Assembly (NCBI RefSeq): GCF_030814955.1
Contig: NZ_JAUSWB010000003.1
Coordinates: 124,001-188,000, forward strand
Length of the DNA stretch: 64,000 nt
Source: Planomicrobium stackebrandtii
GTDB taxonomy: Bacteria; Bacillota; Bacilli; Bacillales_A; Planococcaceae
Direction: 5' to 3'
In this document: positions 26,868 to 35,258 of the stretch, piece after piece
Layout of the letters: each line of letters begins with the position of its first letter
How positions within the stretch are numbered: the first letter of the stretch is position 1
Notes under the pieces: model-generated
The model's input: only the letters and a program-made list of their open reading frames with translations
Databases searched by the model: none
Told to the model about the DNA's origin: nothing
Made by a program: the position numbers and the translations under genes

Positions 26868-26922
26868 AAAAAGGGACTGCCCCCTAAAAGTCATTTTCAC
26901 GCCCTTTTGGGACAGCCCCATT
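26868..26922 (-). terminator. Terminator of the antiporter gene
   Basis: GGGACTGCCCCCTAAAAG on one side pairs with CTTTTGGGACAGCCCC on the other, with small bulges; on the reverse strand it is followed by TTTTT, just beyond the stop of the calcium/sodium antiporter gene. Confidence 0.65.
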
Positions 26923-26950
26923 CTATACTATAGTTGTTCTGCTCTACGTG

Positions 26951-27907
26951 TTAATTTCTCAAAATAATGTAAACAACGTAAATAATGTAGATGACGGCTA
27001 AAGCCGAACCTTCGATCCTTGAAATCTTATACTTGGTTCTTGCAAGAATCATTAATAGGATGGACACAGCGATCATTACCCATACATCTAGAAATATCTT
27101 CGAATCTACCGTTAAAGGAGAAATCGCTGCTGAGGTTCCTAAGATAAAGAAAATGTTGAAGATATTGCTTCCGATAATATTTCCTAAAGCAATCTCAACC
27201 TGTTTCTTCAAAGCTGCGGTTATAGAGGTGACGAGCTCAGGAAGTGAAGTACCTACAGCAACTATCGTCAAACCGACTAAGGTTTCACTCATTCCAAGTG
27301 AAAGCGCGATCTGAATGCTGTTTTCTACAACCAGGTTACCACCAAACACGATGGCCGCAAGTCCGCCGATTGTTAAGAATGTATTTTTCATTTTGGATAT
27401 GTTCGCGATATCAGCGGGATTTTCTTCTATGTTCATTCGGTCTTTTCTTGCCACCTCAAAGATATAGTAAAGAAAAATCACAAAGAATAGGAGCAAAATA
27501 AGGCCTTCAGTTCTTGTAATCAGATTGCTGCCTGATGATCCGAGTTGAATGTCGCTAATCAGAAGCAGCAATGCAACTGCGCCCAACAAGGCGAAGGGAA
27601 TTTCTTTTCTTATGGTTTCGCTCTGAACCATTAAAGGGAAAACGAGGGCTGTAACTCCTAGAATGAACGTGATATTAAAGATGTTGCTGCCAACTACATT
27701 CCCAATCGCTACATCACTGTTTCCTTCGAAGGCAGCAATAAAACTGACGGACGCTTCCGGTGCACTTGTACCGAAAGCTACAATCGTTAAGCCGATCAAT
27801 AGGGGGGAAACCCTCAAGCTTTGCGCTATTTTTGAAGCTCCTTCTACAAAATAATCAGCTCCTTTAATCAAAAGAGCGAATCCAACTAATAATAAAAAAT
27901 AAGTCAT
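26951..27907 (-). CDS. Calcium/sodium antiporter, CaCA family (YrbG-like)
   Basis: 318 aa, about ten membrane helices in two inverted halves. The two alpha-repeat signatures are intact: IVAFGTSAPEASVSFIAAF...IGNVVGSNIFN (about 42-78) and IVAVGTSLPELVTSITAAL...LGNIIGSNIFN (about 220-255). These carry the Glu and Asn residues that bind cations in NCX-type exchangers. Expected role: Ca2+ extrusion driven by Na+ or H+. An AGGAAGG sequence lies about 12 nt upstream of the ATG. Monocistronic. Confidence 0.88.
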   Translation of the reverse strand: MTYFLLLVGFALLIKGADYFVEGASKIAQSLRVSPLLIGLTIVAFGTSAPEASVSFIAAFEGNSDVAIGNVVGSNIFNITFILGVTALVFPLMVQSETIRKEIPFALLGAVALLLLISDIQLGSSGSNLITRTEGLILLLFFVIFLYYIFEVARKDRMNIEENPADIANISKMKNTFLTIGGLAAIVFGGNLVVENSIQIALSLGMSETLVGLTIVAVGTSLPELVTSITAALKKQVEIALGNIIGSNIFNIFFILGTSAAISPLTVDSKIFLDVWVMIAVSILLMILARTKYKISRIEGSALAVIYIIYVVYIILRN

Positions 27908-28137
27908 GTGGGGTTCAATTCCTTCCTAATTCTTTCGTTTGTTGTTAAAAGAAGTAACTTTCCTCTTTTCTATGCCAATACCCTTCGAACTATTTTAAAA
28001 ACCATAAAAAGTCGTCACCCAGAGCCTTCGGAATGTGAAAGCTTTGAAATGTGAAAGAATTCAAGGTTCAATAGTATAAAAGTTTACCATGTAAATACAT
28101 AAAAAAAGAAGTAATCCAAACAGATGGAGGCGAAGAA

Positions 28138-28581
28138 GTGGCTGATATCCGAATTTGTCGTTATGAATCATCTTTCGCCGATGAAGCGGTAGCAATGTGG
28201 CGTTTGAGCAAGAAAGAGGCGATCGGGCAAAAAGAAATCCATTCTTATGAAAGCCATGTCCACTTTTTGAATCATATTTTACCGCAGGACTATGAAATTT
28301 ATTTGGCGCTCGAGAAGGAGCGGGTGGTCGGCATTGTCGTGTTCAACTCGGATGAACTGAACCAGCTTTATGTAGCCAATGACCAACAAGGAAAAGGAAT
28401 TGGAGAGGCATTATTGAATATAGCGAAAGAGCATTCGAGCGGCAGTTTATTTTTGTATACATTTGAAATAAATAAGAATGCGCAACGGTTTTACGAAAAA
28501 CATGGATTTGTAGAAGTTGGGCGAGGATATGAGAATGAAGAAAATTTGCCTGATATCAAATATGAGTGGCGGGAAATGTAA
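28138..28581 (+). CDS. GNAT family N-acetyltransferase
   Basis: 147 aa with GTG start, 7 nt after GGAGG. The acetyl-CoA binding segment is LNQLYVANDQQGKGIGEALL (motif A, Q/RxxGxG/A present as QQGKGIG), followed by motif B with an aromatic tail (ALRFYEKHGF-like NAQRFYEKHGFVEVG). The substrate (amino group of protein, antibiotic or metabolite) cannot be read from the sequence. Monocistronic, convergent with the SDR gene. Confidence 0.85.
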   Translation: MADIRICRYESSFADEAVAMWRLSKKEAIGQKEIHSYESHVHFLNHILPQDYEIYLALEKERVVGIVVFNSDELNQLYVANDQQGKGIGEALLNIAKEHSSGSLFLYTFEINKNAQRFYEKHGFVEVGRGYENEENLPDIKYEWREM

Positions 28582-28662
28582 GGAGCGTTTTTAAGGTGCT
28601 TGTCCTGGTATGGAAAGCATTTCATCCGTTTACATTTTGGATTTGGACAATAAAAAGTAATA

Positions 28663-28706
28663 AAAATCACGCAGGGAAAAAACCATTTCCCCTGCGTGAT
28701 TTTTTG
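28663..28706. terminator. Bidirectional terminator
   Basis: AAATCACGCAGGG / CCCCTGCGTGATTTTTT, a strong hairpin between the convergent acetyltransferase and SDR genes. Confidence 0.8.
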
Positions 28707-28727
28707 GTTCTAAGCTTGGAAATTTGC

Positions 28728-29471
28728 TTACTGGGCTGTGTAGCCTCCGTCCACCATGATTGTGGCTCCGGTTACAAAATCATTTTCACACAGGAAGATG
28801 ATGGCATGAGCCACTTCTTCCGGCCGTCCCAAACGGCCGATCGGATGTTTTGCGACGCTTCGCTCATAAGCTTCGGGGCTTAATGTCGTGCGGTTTGACA
28901 TAGCGGTTTCAATATAGCCCGGGCTTACCGCGTTTACTCGGATATTTTTGTCTGCATATTGCAGCGCCAAAGATTTTGTCATCAATTTCACTGCCCCTTT
29001 AGAAGCGCTGACCGCAAAAGCCCGCGCCTCTCCGACACTTCCCAGGATAGAGGCAGTGTTGACGATGGCGCCGCCACCGGTTTTCAGCATTTCGCGGATG
29101 GCGTGCTTGGAACCGAAGAAGACTCCGTCCTGGTTGACGGCGATCACTTTCCGGTAATCTTCATAGGACAGCAAATGCGTTTCACTGAGTGCGCGAATCC
29201 CGGCATTGTTCACCATGATGTCAATCTGTCCGAACGCTTTGACCGTCTCGGCTATCAGATTTGCTACAGATTCTTCTTGGGAAGCATCGACTTCAATAAA
29301 TACAGCTTCTGCTCCAGCATCTTGTAGTTCCTTTGCAGCGGCTTTTCCACCTTCCGTATTAATATCGGCCACTACTACTTTTGCGCCTTTTGCGGTAAGT
29401 GCTTGTGCCGTCGCCAAGCCAATTCCTGAAGCCGCTCCGGTGACAACTGCCACTTTTCCTGCAAGTTCCAC
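28728..29471 (-). CDS. SDR family oxidoreductase lacking the catalytic Tyr
   Basis: 247 aa classical short-chain dehydrogenase/reductase. The cofactor motif TGAASGIG is at 11-18, D63 follows in the VDAS adenine-contact loop, NNAG is at 88-91, N113 and the catalytic Ser S141 (NTASILG) are present. The YxxxK motif reads V154-SAS-K158, so the proton-donating Tyr is Val while Lys remains. The C-terminal MVDGGYTAQ is standard. With Asp39-like acidic residue after the second strand (VVADI) NAD(H) is the likelier cofactor. Either the enzyme uses another donor, works as a non-catalytic binder, or is inactivated. Confidence 0.82.
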   Translation of the reverse strand: MELAGKVAVVTGAASGIGLATAQALTAKGAKVVVADINTEGGKAAAKELQDAGAEAVFIEVDASQEESVANLIAETVKAFGQIDIMVNNAGIRALSETHLLSYEDYRKVIAVNQDGVFFGSKHAIREMLKTGGGAIVNTASILGSVGEARAFAVSASKGAVKLMTKSLALQYADKNIRVNAVSPGYIETAMSNRTTLSPEAYERSVAKHPIGRLGRPEEVAHAIIFLCENDFVTGATIMVDGGYTAQ

Positions 29472-29705
29472 TTGAATTCCTCCTCCGTTCGAATGTCTTT
29501 CTAGTAGCTAGTTTACCATTATTATTTTGAATATTCAGTTTTTTAGAGTGTTCATGTCACAGCTAATCAATTGTGCCGGGGTGAAGGGGAATAATGAAGC
29601 AATCAGCGGAAGTTGCTGCATTCAATAGTTTTGGAATGCGGAGTAGTTTGAGTTTTCAGTCAGGTAAGAGTAATCTTAAAGTAGAAATGAGAGGAGTGAA
29701 AGTGG

Positions 29706-30548
29706 ATGGAAAAAGCAATACCAGAAGTTACGTTGAACGACGGAACAAAATTACCGGTTACCGGACTCGGTACATACGGGCTTTGGGGCAATGCAGGGGC
29801 GAACGCAGTCAGCAGCGGAATCAATGCTGGCTACCGGTTGATCGACACGGCGTATAATTACGAGAACGAAGGAGCGGTCGGGGAAGGCATTAAGCGAAGT
29901 GGTATTTCACGTGAAGATTTGTGGATCACCTCCAAGCTGCCAGGCCGTTATCATACTTACCACAAAGCGATGGTTGCGATTCAGGAATCATTGTACCGTT
30001 CTAAGCTGGATTATTTTGATCTATATTTGATCCACTGGCCGATGCCAAATCAAGATGTATATGTGGAAGCGTGGCAAGCCTTGATTGACGCGAAGAAATG
30101 GGGGCTCATCCGGTCGATTGGCGTCAGTAACTTCCTGCCTGAACACCTGAAGCGCATTATTGGGGAGACCGGAGTAACGCCGAGTCTGAATCAGGTTGAA
30201 TTGCATCCGTTCTTTAATCAGGAAGAGCAGCGGAGTGTGCACAAGGATCTTAATATCCAAACAGAGTCGTGGAGCCCGATTGCCAAAGCAGCAGACATTA
30301 TGTCGAATGAAACAATCAGTAAGATAGCAGACGCCCACAATAAAACGATTGCTCAAGTGGTCCTGCGCTGGCAATACCAAATAGGATCCGTTTCGATTCC
30401 GCGATCCACTTCTCCTCAGCGGCAGCGGGAAAACCTGGCTATTTTCGATTTTGTCTTAAGCGAGGCTGAAATGACTGCGATAGCAGAACTGTCCCGTCCG
30501 GACGGCAGACTGTTTGATATGGACCCGGCTACCCATGAAGAATTTTAA
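29706..30548 (+). CDS. Aldo/keto reductase
   Basis: 280 aa TIM-barrel NADPH-dependent carbonyl reductase. The catalytic tetrad is present: D47 (in RLIDTA), Y52 (NYENE), K77 (ITSKLP) and H110 (LIHWP). The phosphate-binding IPRST at about 231-235 supports NADPH. The IGVSNF and NQVELHPFF motifs match the YvgN/AKR5 group, which reduces aldehydes such as methylglyoxal. GAGGAG is 11 nt upstream of the ATG. Monocistronic. Confidence 0.9.
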   Translation: MEKAIPEVTLNDGTKLPVTGLGTYGLWGNAGANAVSSGINAGYRLIDTAYNYENEGAVGEGIKRSGISREDLWITSKLPGRYHTYHKAMVAIQESLYRSKLDYFDLYLIHWPMPNQDVYVEAWQALIDAKKWGLIRSIGVSNFLPEHLKRIIGETGVTPSLNQVELHPFFNQEEQRSVHKDLNIQTESWSPIAKAADIMSNETISKIADAHNKTIAQVVLRWQYQIGSVSIPRSTSPQRQRENLAIFDFVLSEAEMTAIAELSRPDGRLFDMDPATHEEF

Positions 30549-30648
30549 TATAGGTGCTGGCTGATTGCTGTGCAGAAGAATGTAAGGAGTGCGAGAAATA
30601 ATAGCAGCTCCAGACAAATGAGGCAAAACAATTCTTAATTTATGATAG

Positions 30649-30686
30649 AAGCGCCTGGTCTATACCTGGCGCTGCATTTTATTTTT
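30649..30686 (+). terminator. Terminator downstream of the aldo/keto reductase
   Basis: AGCGCC(TGG) / (CCT)GGCGCT hairpin at 30650-30673 followed by TTTTATTTTT. The sequence from here to 30845 has no other feature. Confidence 0.6.
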
Positions 30687-30845
30687 GAGAAATTGCCCTT
30701 AATTAGAAAGTAAATTCTTTCAGAAATCATCCTGCAACCCGTCGCGTACTCTAAGAAGGGCAGCATAGAAATTAGCTCTCAAACAAAAGGCCAGTGCAGA
30801 GCGGTTCCCGGTGGTTTCAGAAGACTAAAAGCAGGGGTGAACACG

Positions 30846-31520
30846 ATGAAAAGAACTTTGGTCATCAGTGACATTCACGGAGAACTTCATCTTTTTGAGA
30901 AGCTGCTGCAGAAGGCGAAATACAACGCTGCCGAAGATGGACTGATTTTACTCGGGGATTACGTGGACCGCGGCCCGGATTCAAAAGGGGTTTTAGAGCA
31001 GGTCATCGAATTAAAAAGGCAGGGCGCTATTGTATTAAGGGGCAATCATGACCAGATGATGCTGGACGCTGTAAATGATAAACCCGGTGCGAAGAAAAAT
31101 TGGTCAAGAAACGGGGGACTGGCTACACTGCAGAGCTACGATCCTTCAATACAAGACGTGACGTTCCCGGCGGCAGCTATCTTTTGGGAGCATGTCGATT
31201 TTATTAAAGAAACAGCTTATTATTATGAGGAGGATGACTCCATTTTTGTGCATGCGGGTGTCTATCCGGGTATGCCGGTTCAGCAAACAGATCCGTATAT
31301 TTTAATGTGGATCCGCGAAGAATTTTATAAAGCTTATGCGGGCGAAAAAACGGTGGTGTTTGGACATACCCCAGCATTTATACTGCGAGGGACAACTGAT
31401 CATGGCGTTTATTTCGGTGACAATCGGATTATTGGAATTGATGGAGGAGCAGCTTACGGGGGACAATTGAATTGTCTTGAGCTGCCGAGTAGAAAAGTCT
31501 ATTACGTGAAGAAAAGTTGA
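30846..31520 (+). CDS. Metallophosphatase, PPP/Prp-like serine/threonine phosphatase family
   Basis: 224 aa from the ATG at 30846, which follows AGGGGTG by 6 nt; an in-frame GTG at 30837 is inside that site. Binuclear metal centre motifs are in order: D9-I-H11-G, GD38YVDRG, GN67HD69, then VHAG and FGHTP, with a closing GIDGGAAYGG. This is the arrangement of bacterial PrpA/PrpB-like and Ap4A-hydrolase-like phosphatases; the exact substrate is unknown. Monocistronic. Confidence 0.85.
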   Translation: MKRTLVISDIHGELHLFEKLLQKAKYNAAEDGLILLGDYVDRGPDSKGVLEQVIELKRQGAIVLRGNHDQMMLDAVNDKPGAKKNWSRNGGLATLQSYDPSIQDVTFPAAAIFWEHVDFIKETAYYYEEDDSIFVHAGVYPGMPVQQTDPYILMWIREEFYKAYAGEKTVVFGHTPAFILRGTTDHGVYFGDNRIIGIDGGAAYGGQLNCLELPSRKVYYVKKS

Positions 31521-31598
31521 GATTAGAGTTTTTCGATTTCTGTACGCTGATCCGCAAATCGTCCAAAGTGGAAATCACTTTTCACGGAAGCAGAACTC

Positions 31599-31665
31599 AT
31601 GAAAAACACCCTCCACTGAGCGGTTGGCATCTACATGCCGACTTTTCAGTAAAGGGTGTTTTTCA
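31599..31665. terminator. Long bidirectional terminator hairpin
   Basis: ATGAAAAACACCCT (31599-31612) pairs with AGGGTGTTTTTCAT (31652-31665). A nested GTTGGCAT / ATGCCGAC pairing lies within. It separates the phosphatase gene and the convergent amidase gene. Confidence 0.75.
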
Positions 31666-31682
31666 TTGCTATACACTAATTA

Positions 31683-33140
31683 TCAATAGGATTCGAAATC
31701 CGGTGCCTGACGTTTTCGAGTTGCCTGTTCATAGGAGTAGGCAAGTTCGATCAAGCGCGGTTCGCTGAAAGCCTGGGCGCTGAACGTGACGCCGACCGGG
31801 TGTCCGCTTCTCGTGTAGCCGGCTGGGACAGTGATGGACGGATAGCCCGCTTTTGCCGGAAGAGCAGCGCCGCGGTTGTTTTGGAATAACAGCGCATCCA
31901 GTTGGTGTTCACTCATGATGAGATCCAATCCTTCTAGAATGGAATGGCGCAAATCGGTTTGGCGGTGTTCCAGGTATGTCGGGTCAGCTGGATCGTCGCT
32001 TAAGGACTGCGATTTTTCCAGTTCTGCCTGGCCGAATTTCATCCGGCGCTCCGGATCTTGTTTATTGAACTCGATGACATCCGCCAGTGATTTGACCGGA
32101 ACCTCATCAGGCAACGTGCTGAGATACTCATTGACGCCTCGTTTAAATTCATACCACAAGACGTCTGATTCGAATGACTGCTGGGGAATCGTCACTTCTT
32201 CCACGGTAGCGCCGAGCAGCTTCAATTGTTCGATCGCATCAATCATGATAGCACGTTCTTCCGGCTCTTCATTGTTCAGGTATGTTAGATCGACGCCGAT
32301 GCGTGCGCCTTTCAAGCCTTCCGTTTTCAAGTGCGGCGTGTAATCGGTTAACGCCTGACCGGCGCTCGCCTGTGTTGCCGGATCCTGTTCATCGACGCCC
32401 GTCATAGCGCCGAGCAGGATCGCAGCATCCGCAACGGTTCGCGCCATTGGTCCTGCAGTATCTTGGCTTTCAGAAATCGGGATGATGCGTGAGCGGCTGA
32501 TCAGCCCGACCGTCGGCTTGATGCCGACAATGGAGTTGGCGCTCGCTGGGCTCAAAATTGATCCCGAGGTTTCGGTGCCAACGCCGACAACGGCAAAATT
32601 CGACGCAATGGCGGCACCTGTCCCTGAACTCGATCCGCCGACATCTTCCGGTTTGAAGGTGCCGACTCCGTAAGGATTCCGTACTTGTCCACCGAGTGAG
32701 CTGTAGCCGCTCACGCCTTCTTTCGACATGAAATAAGCCCATTCGCTCAAGTTCACTTTGCCAAGAATGATGGCGCCAGCATTCCGCAGCTGCGACGCGA
32801 CAAAAGAATCCTGCTGCGCAAAGTTCTGCTCCAGTGCAATAGCGCCGGCCGTCGTTGGCATCGGGTCCGTCGTTTCGATATTGTCTTTGAGCAACACGGG
32901 AATGCCGTATAACGGCCCCTGTCCGTCCTGCCCGCGCATTTCATCCAGCTGGGCTGCAATTTTCAGTGCGTCCGGATTGATAGTCAATACAGAGTTGATC
33001 TTCGGGCCATTCCGGTCGAATGTCTCGATCCGGTCGAGGTAGGCTTGCACCAATTCCACGGAAGTGAGCCTGTTTTCCTGAAAAGCCTGTTGAATGTCTT
33101 TGATTGTTGCTTCGTTTAGTTTAAATGAGGTTTTCTCCAT
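31683..33140 (-). CDS. Amidase signature family enzyme
   Basis: 485 aa amidase. The Ser-cisSer-Lys triad is visible: K85 (VLLKDN), S170 (GGSSSGTGAA) and S194 (ETSGSILSPA). GPLYGIPV, the GVSGYSSLGGQVRNP loop and IVGIKPTVGLISR complete the signature. It hydrolyses an amide or acts on an aryl/aliphatic amide substrate; it is not a GatA because no gatB/gatC partners occur and the length and C-terminus differ. TTAGGAG is 7 nt before the ATG. Monocistronic. Confidence 0.85.
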   Translation of the reverse strand: MEKTSFKLNEATIKDIQQAFQENRLTSVELVQAYLDRIETFDRNGPKINSVLTINPDALKIAAQLDEMRGQDGQGPLYGIPVLLKDNIETTDPMPTTAGAIALEQNFAQQDSFVASQLRNAGAIILGKVNLSEWAYFMSKEGVSGYSSLGGQVRNPYGVGTFKPEDVGGSSSGTGAAIASNFAVVGVGTETSGSILSPASANSIVGIKPTVGLISRSRIIPISESQDTAGPMARTVADAAILLGAMTGVDEQDPATQASAGQALTDYTPHLKTEGLKGARIGVDLTYLNNEEPEERAIMIDAIEQLKLLGATVEEVTIPQQSFESDVLWYEFKRGVNEYLSTLPDEVPVKSLADVIEFNKQDPERRMKFGQAELEKSQSLSDDPADPTYLEHRQTDLRHSILEGLDLIMSEHQLDALLFQNNRGAALPAKAGYPSITVPAGYTRSGHPVGVTFSAQAFSEPRLIELAYSYEQATRKRQAPDFESY

Positions 33141-33253
33141 CAGTAGGCTCCTAACTATAAGTTATTTACATATCTTTAATTGTACACCAATTCTTAATTT
33201 TACATAAAGTGCTGATTTCAATATGTACACTTACAAGAAGATAGAGCAAAATA

Positions 33254-33284
33254 AAAAAGCCGCATTTTGAGATACGGCTTTACT
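33254..33284 (-). terminator. Terminator of the lipoprotein gene, family B-like stem
   Basis: AAAGCCGCAT / ATACGGCTTT with a short loop; on the reverse strand a T-run follows. The stem is reminiscent of repeat family B (GCCGTATCC), but shorter and in opposite orientation. Confidence 0.6.
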
Positions 33285-33388
33285 ATTTATAGATATTATT
33301 GTGAATAATTTTACTATATGATTTTTCGAATATAACCTTACAAACCCTAGTTTCAATCAAAAACACTATTACAATATTTAGAGGTGGC

Positions 33389-34543
33389 TTAGTTAGTTAC
33401 TTCAAATTCAACATTCTGTGCATCTGAAAGTGTTTCGTAAGTCTCAGTTGACATGGATTCGCTAATCACAACTCTGACTTTTTCTACTTTAGTCGGGTCA
33501 GTTTTAATTATTACTCCAATCTCACCAGCTTTACTCACAGCCCCATAATAATCTGGATCTTGGGCTTCATCATAGTCAATGAAGTCTTTCCAATCATATG
33601 CTACGTCAATTTTTTCTTGTTTACCTTCTGAGAACAATACAATTTCATTGATTCCACTAAAAGTTACATCTTGATCAGAAGTGTTTTCTGCAGTGTATTT
33701 AATATAAAAATAACTAAACTCTGCCCCTATTGGTTCGTCCGTATACATATTGTTTATATCGAACTGCTGATCCTCTGAGACATTGCTCGCTTTTTTGAAT
33801 GATACTTCTTCCAAAGTAACGTTTATCGGCTTTGCATCATACAATTTATTCTCGGCTACAACAGACAAAACTTCAGAAGTTTGCTCAGGTTGTTCTTCTG
33901 TTTCTTCCGATTCTGTCCAAGACTCACTGTCTTCTCCGCTGAACATATCTTCTAGCTGGGAGATATTAGCGAAGATAGCTTCCTCCAAGTTTTCGTCATC
34001 TACAATTTTAAAGTTTCCTTCATCATCTTTTTCTAAGTTTAATTCTACCGACCGTGTAACGAGAGGAGCATCCTCTGCAGTCATATATTTTACCATGGTC
34101 TTTTCAGCCATTTCTTCAAAGGCTTTTTCTGATTCTTGAGTTTCTTCATCAAAAGCACTGGCAAAAGCTAAAGGCATGATTTCAGCCATTGTGCTGGTCA
34201 TAACGCTTCCCATATCAAGAGATGTAATTTCAGTTTTTATAACTGCTTTATCATCATCAGTTGATACTTCTTCAGTCTTTTCAAAGTCATAGTTCTTAGA
34301 GATGTTTTCAAATAAGGTCATTGCTAATTCTTCATCTGCCTCTTCAGCCGTTTCTTGATCAGTAGTCAGGCTTTCAGTACCGCCCTGAACATAAGAACCT
34401 GCTTTTTCAAAATCATTCTTTTGGACGGCAGTTAGAAAATCATCTACAGTGGCGCTAGGATTTTCTGATCCACAACCTGCTAGAAGGCCTGTAATCAGAC
34501 CGACGAACATCAAACTCACTAATTTTTTCTTTCTCATTTTCAT
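33389..34543 (-). CDS. Lipoprotein with DUF4878/DUF5105-like region
   Basis: 384 aa. A signal peptide ends in lipobox LLAGC (C24). The next part (ATVDDFLTAVQKNDFEKAGSY) matches the start of DUF4878/NTF2-like lipoproteins, an acidic Glu/Asp/Ser linker covers about 200-225, and the C-terminal domain (VTLEEVSFKKAS through VEFEVTN) resembles the DUF5105/DUF4352 immunoglobulin-like domain. It is anchored on the outer face of the membrane. Its role is unknown; such proteins are commonly stress or envelope associated in Bacillales. Single gene. Confidence 0.65.
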   Translation of the reverse strand: MKMRKKKLVSLMFVGLITGLLAGCGSENPSATVDDFLTAVQKNDFEKAGSYVQGGTESLTTDQETAEEADEELAMTLFENISKNYDFEKTEEVSTDDDKAVIKTEITSLDMGSVMTSTMAEIMPLAFASAFDEETQESEKAFEEMAEKTMVKYMTAEDAPLVTRSVELNLEKDDEGNFKIVDDENLEEAIFANISQLEDMFSGEDSESWTESEETEEQPEQTSEVLSVVAENKLYDAKPINVTLEEVSFKKASNVSEDQQFDINNMYTDEPIGAEFSYFYIKYTAENTSDQDVTFSGINEIVLFSEGKQEKIDVAYDWKDFIDYDEAQDPDYYGAVSKAGEIGVIIKTDPTKVEKVRVVISESMSTETYETLSDAQNVEFEVTN

Positions 34544-34592
34544 TACCCCATCTTTCTTTTCTACTATAACAACTAATAAATAGTACCATCAA

Positions 34593-34787
34593 TTGGATGA
34601 TTATGGCTTATTGGATTTGCAGGTAGCAGAGGATAAGTTATTCATTTCTGCTGAAGCAGAGGGATATACATTCATCTATGTTGATGAACGTTACGAAGGG
34701 GAGACAGCGGCCGTTCTATTGGGAAACGGTAAGACGATTTCTATGGATGCGGCAAGGTATAAAGGAAAATTGTTTATGATGGAATAG
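34593..34787 (+). pseudogene. Possible C-terminal fragment, unknown family
   Basis: A 64-codon frame preceded by an in-frame stop, without a ribosome site. The sequence (LLDLQVAEDKLFISAEAEGYTFIYVDERYE, abbreviated: a beta-rich run at residues 6-35) looks like the end of a globular protein. It could be the surviving tail of a gene whose 5' part was replaced by the reverse-strand lipoprotein gene. I cannot name the parent. Confidence 0.35.
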
Positions 34788-34807
34788 AAAGTGTATGAAT
34801 GGCTACC

Positions 34808-34848
34808 ACCGCAGTTGGAATGAAAATTCAGTTGCGGTGTTTTGGTTT
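34808..34848 (+). terminator. Terminator hairpin
   Basis: CACCGCA / TTGCGGTG with a 20-nt loop followed by TTTTGGTTT, after the fragment at 34593-34787. Confidence 0.6.
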
Positions 34849-35258
34849 GTAATCAACTATTTATGGTTTTTGTTAAATTAGTACAAATACCCAATTTAAA
34901 CCAATAATTGAGTTGCTTTCAGGGAAGAGAATTTGATCAGATAAGCCGAAGTCTTTCATCATTTCTTCCATAATTTTGGTAGGTAATTAGTATTTATTTA
35001 TAATATTTATATTATGATAAAAGGACTATTTTAATGTTATATTAACGGGTATAATAAATTTACTAAGATTTTGATGTGCTGGCTCAGTATGATGCTTTTA
35101 ACCAGAGGGATTTTTCGTTTGAAGTACCCATGGTGCGGATCCGGATCATTGTCTTTGGCGGTTAGGCTTATTGCAGCGATTCCGTCTTTTTACGGTTTAC
35201 AGGCAATGGAACAAACTGCGGGCTTTAATTAATTTCAGACATTGAGGAGGTAACGGCC
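34849..35258 (+). other. Spacer upstream of the diguanylate cyclase gene
   Basis: About 400 nt, AT-rich up to 35070 with a TATAAT box at 35050-35055, then higher GC. I see no small gene and no recognisable riboswitch. Confidence 0.35.

Noticed and set aside
29594..29857. 87-aa forward frame overlapping the aldo/keto reductase start
   Set aside because: Out-of-frame extension into a well-supported gene, no family resemblance.
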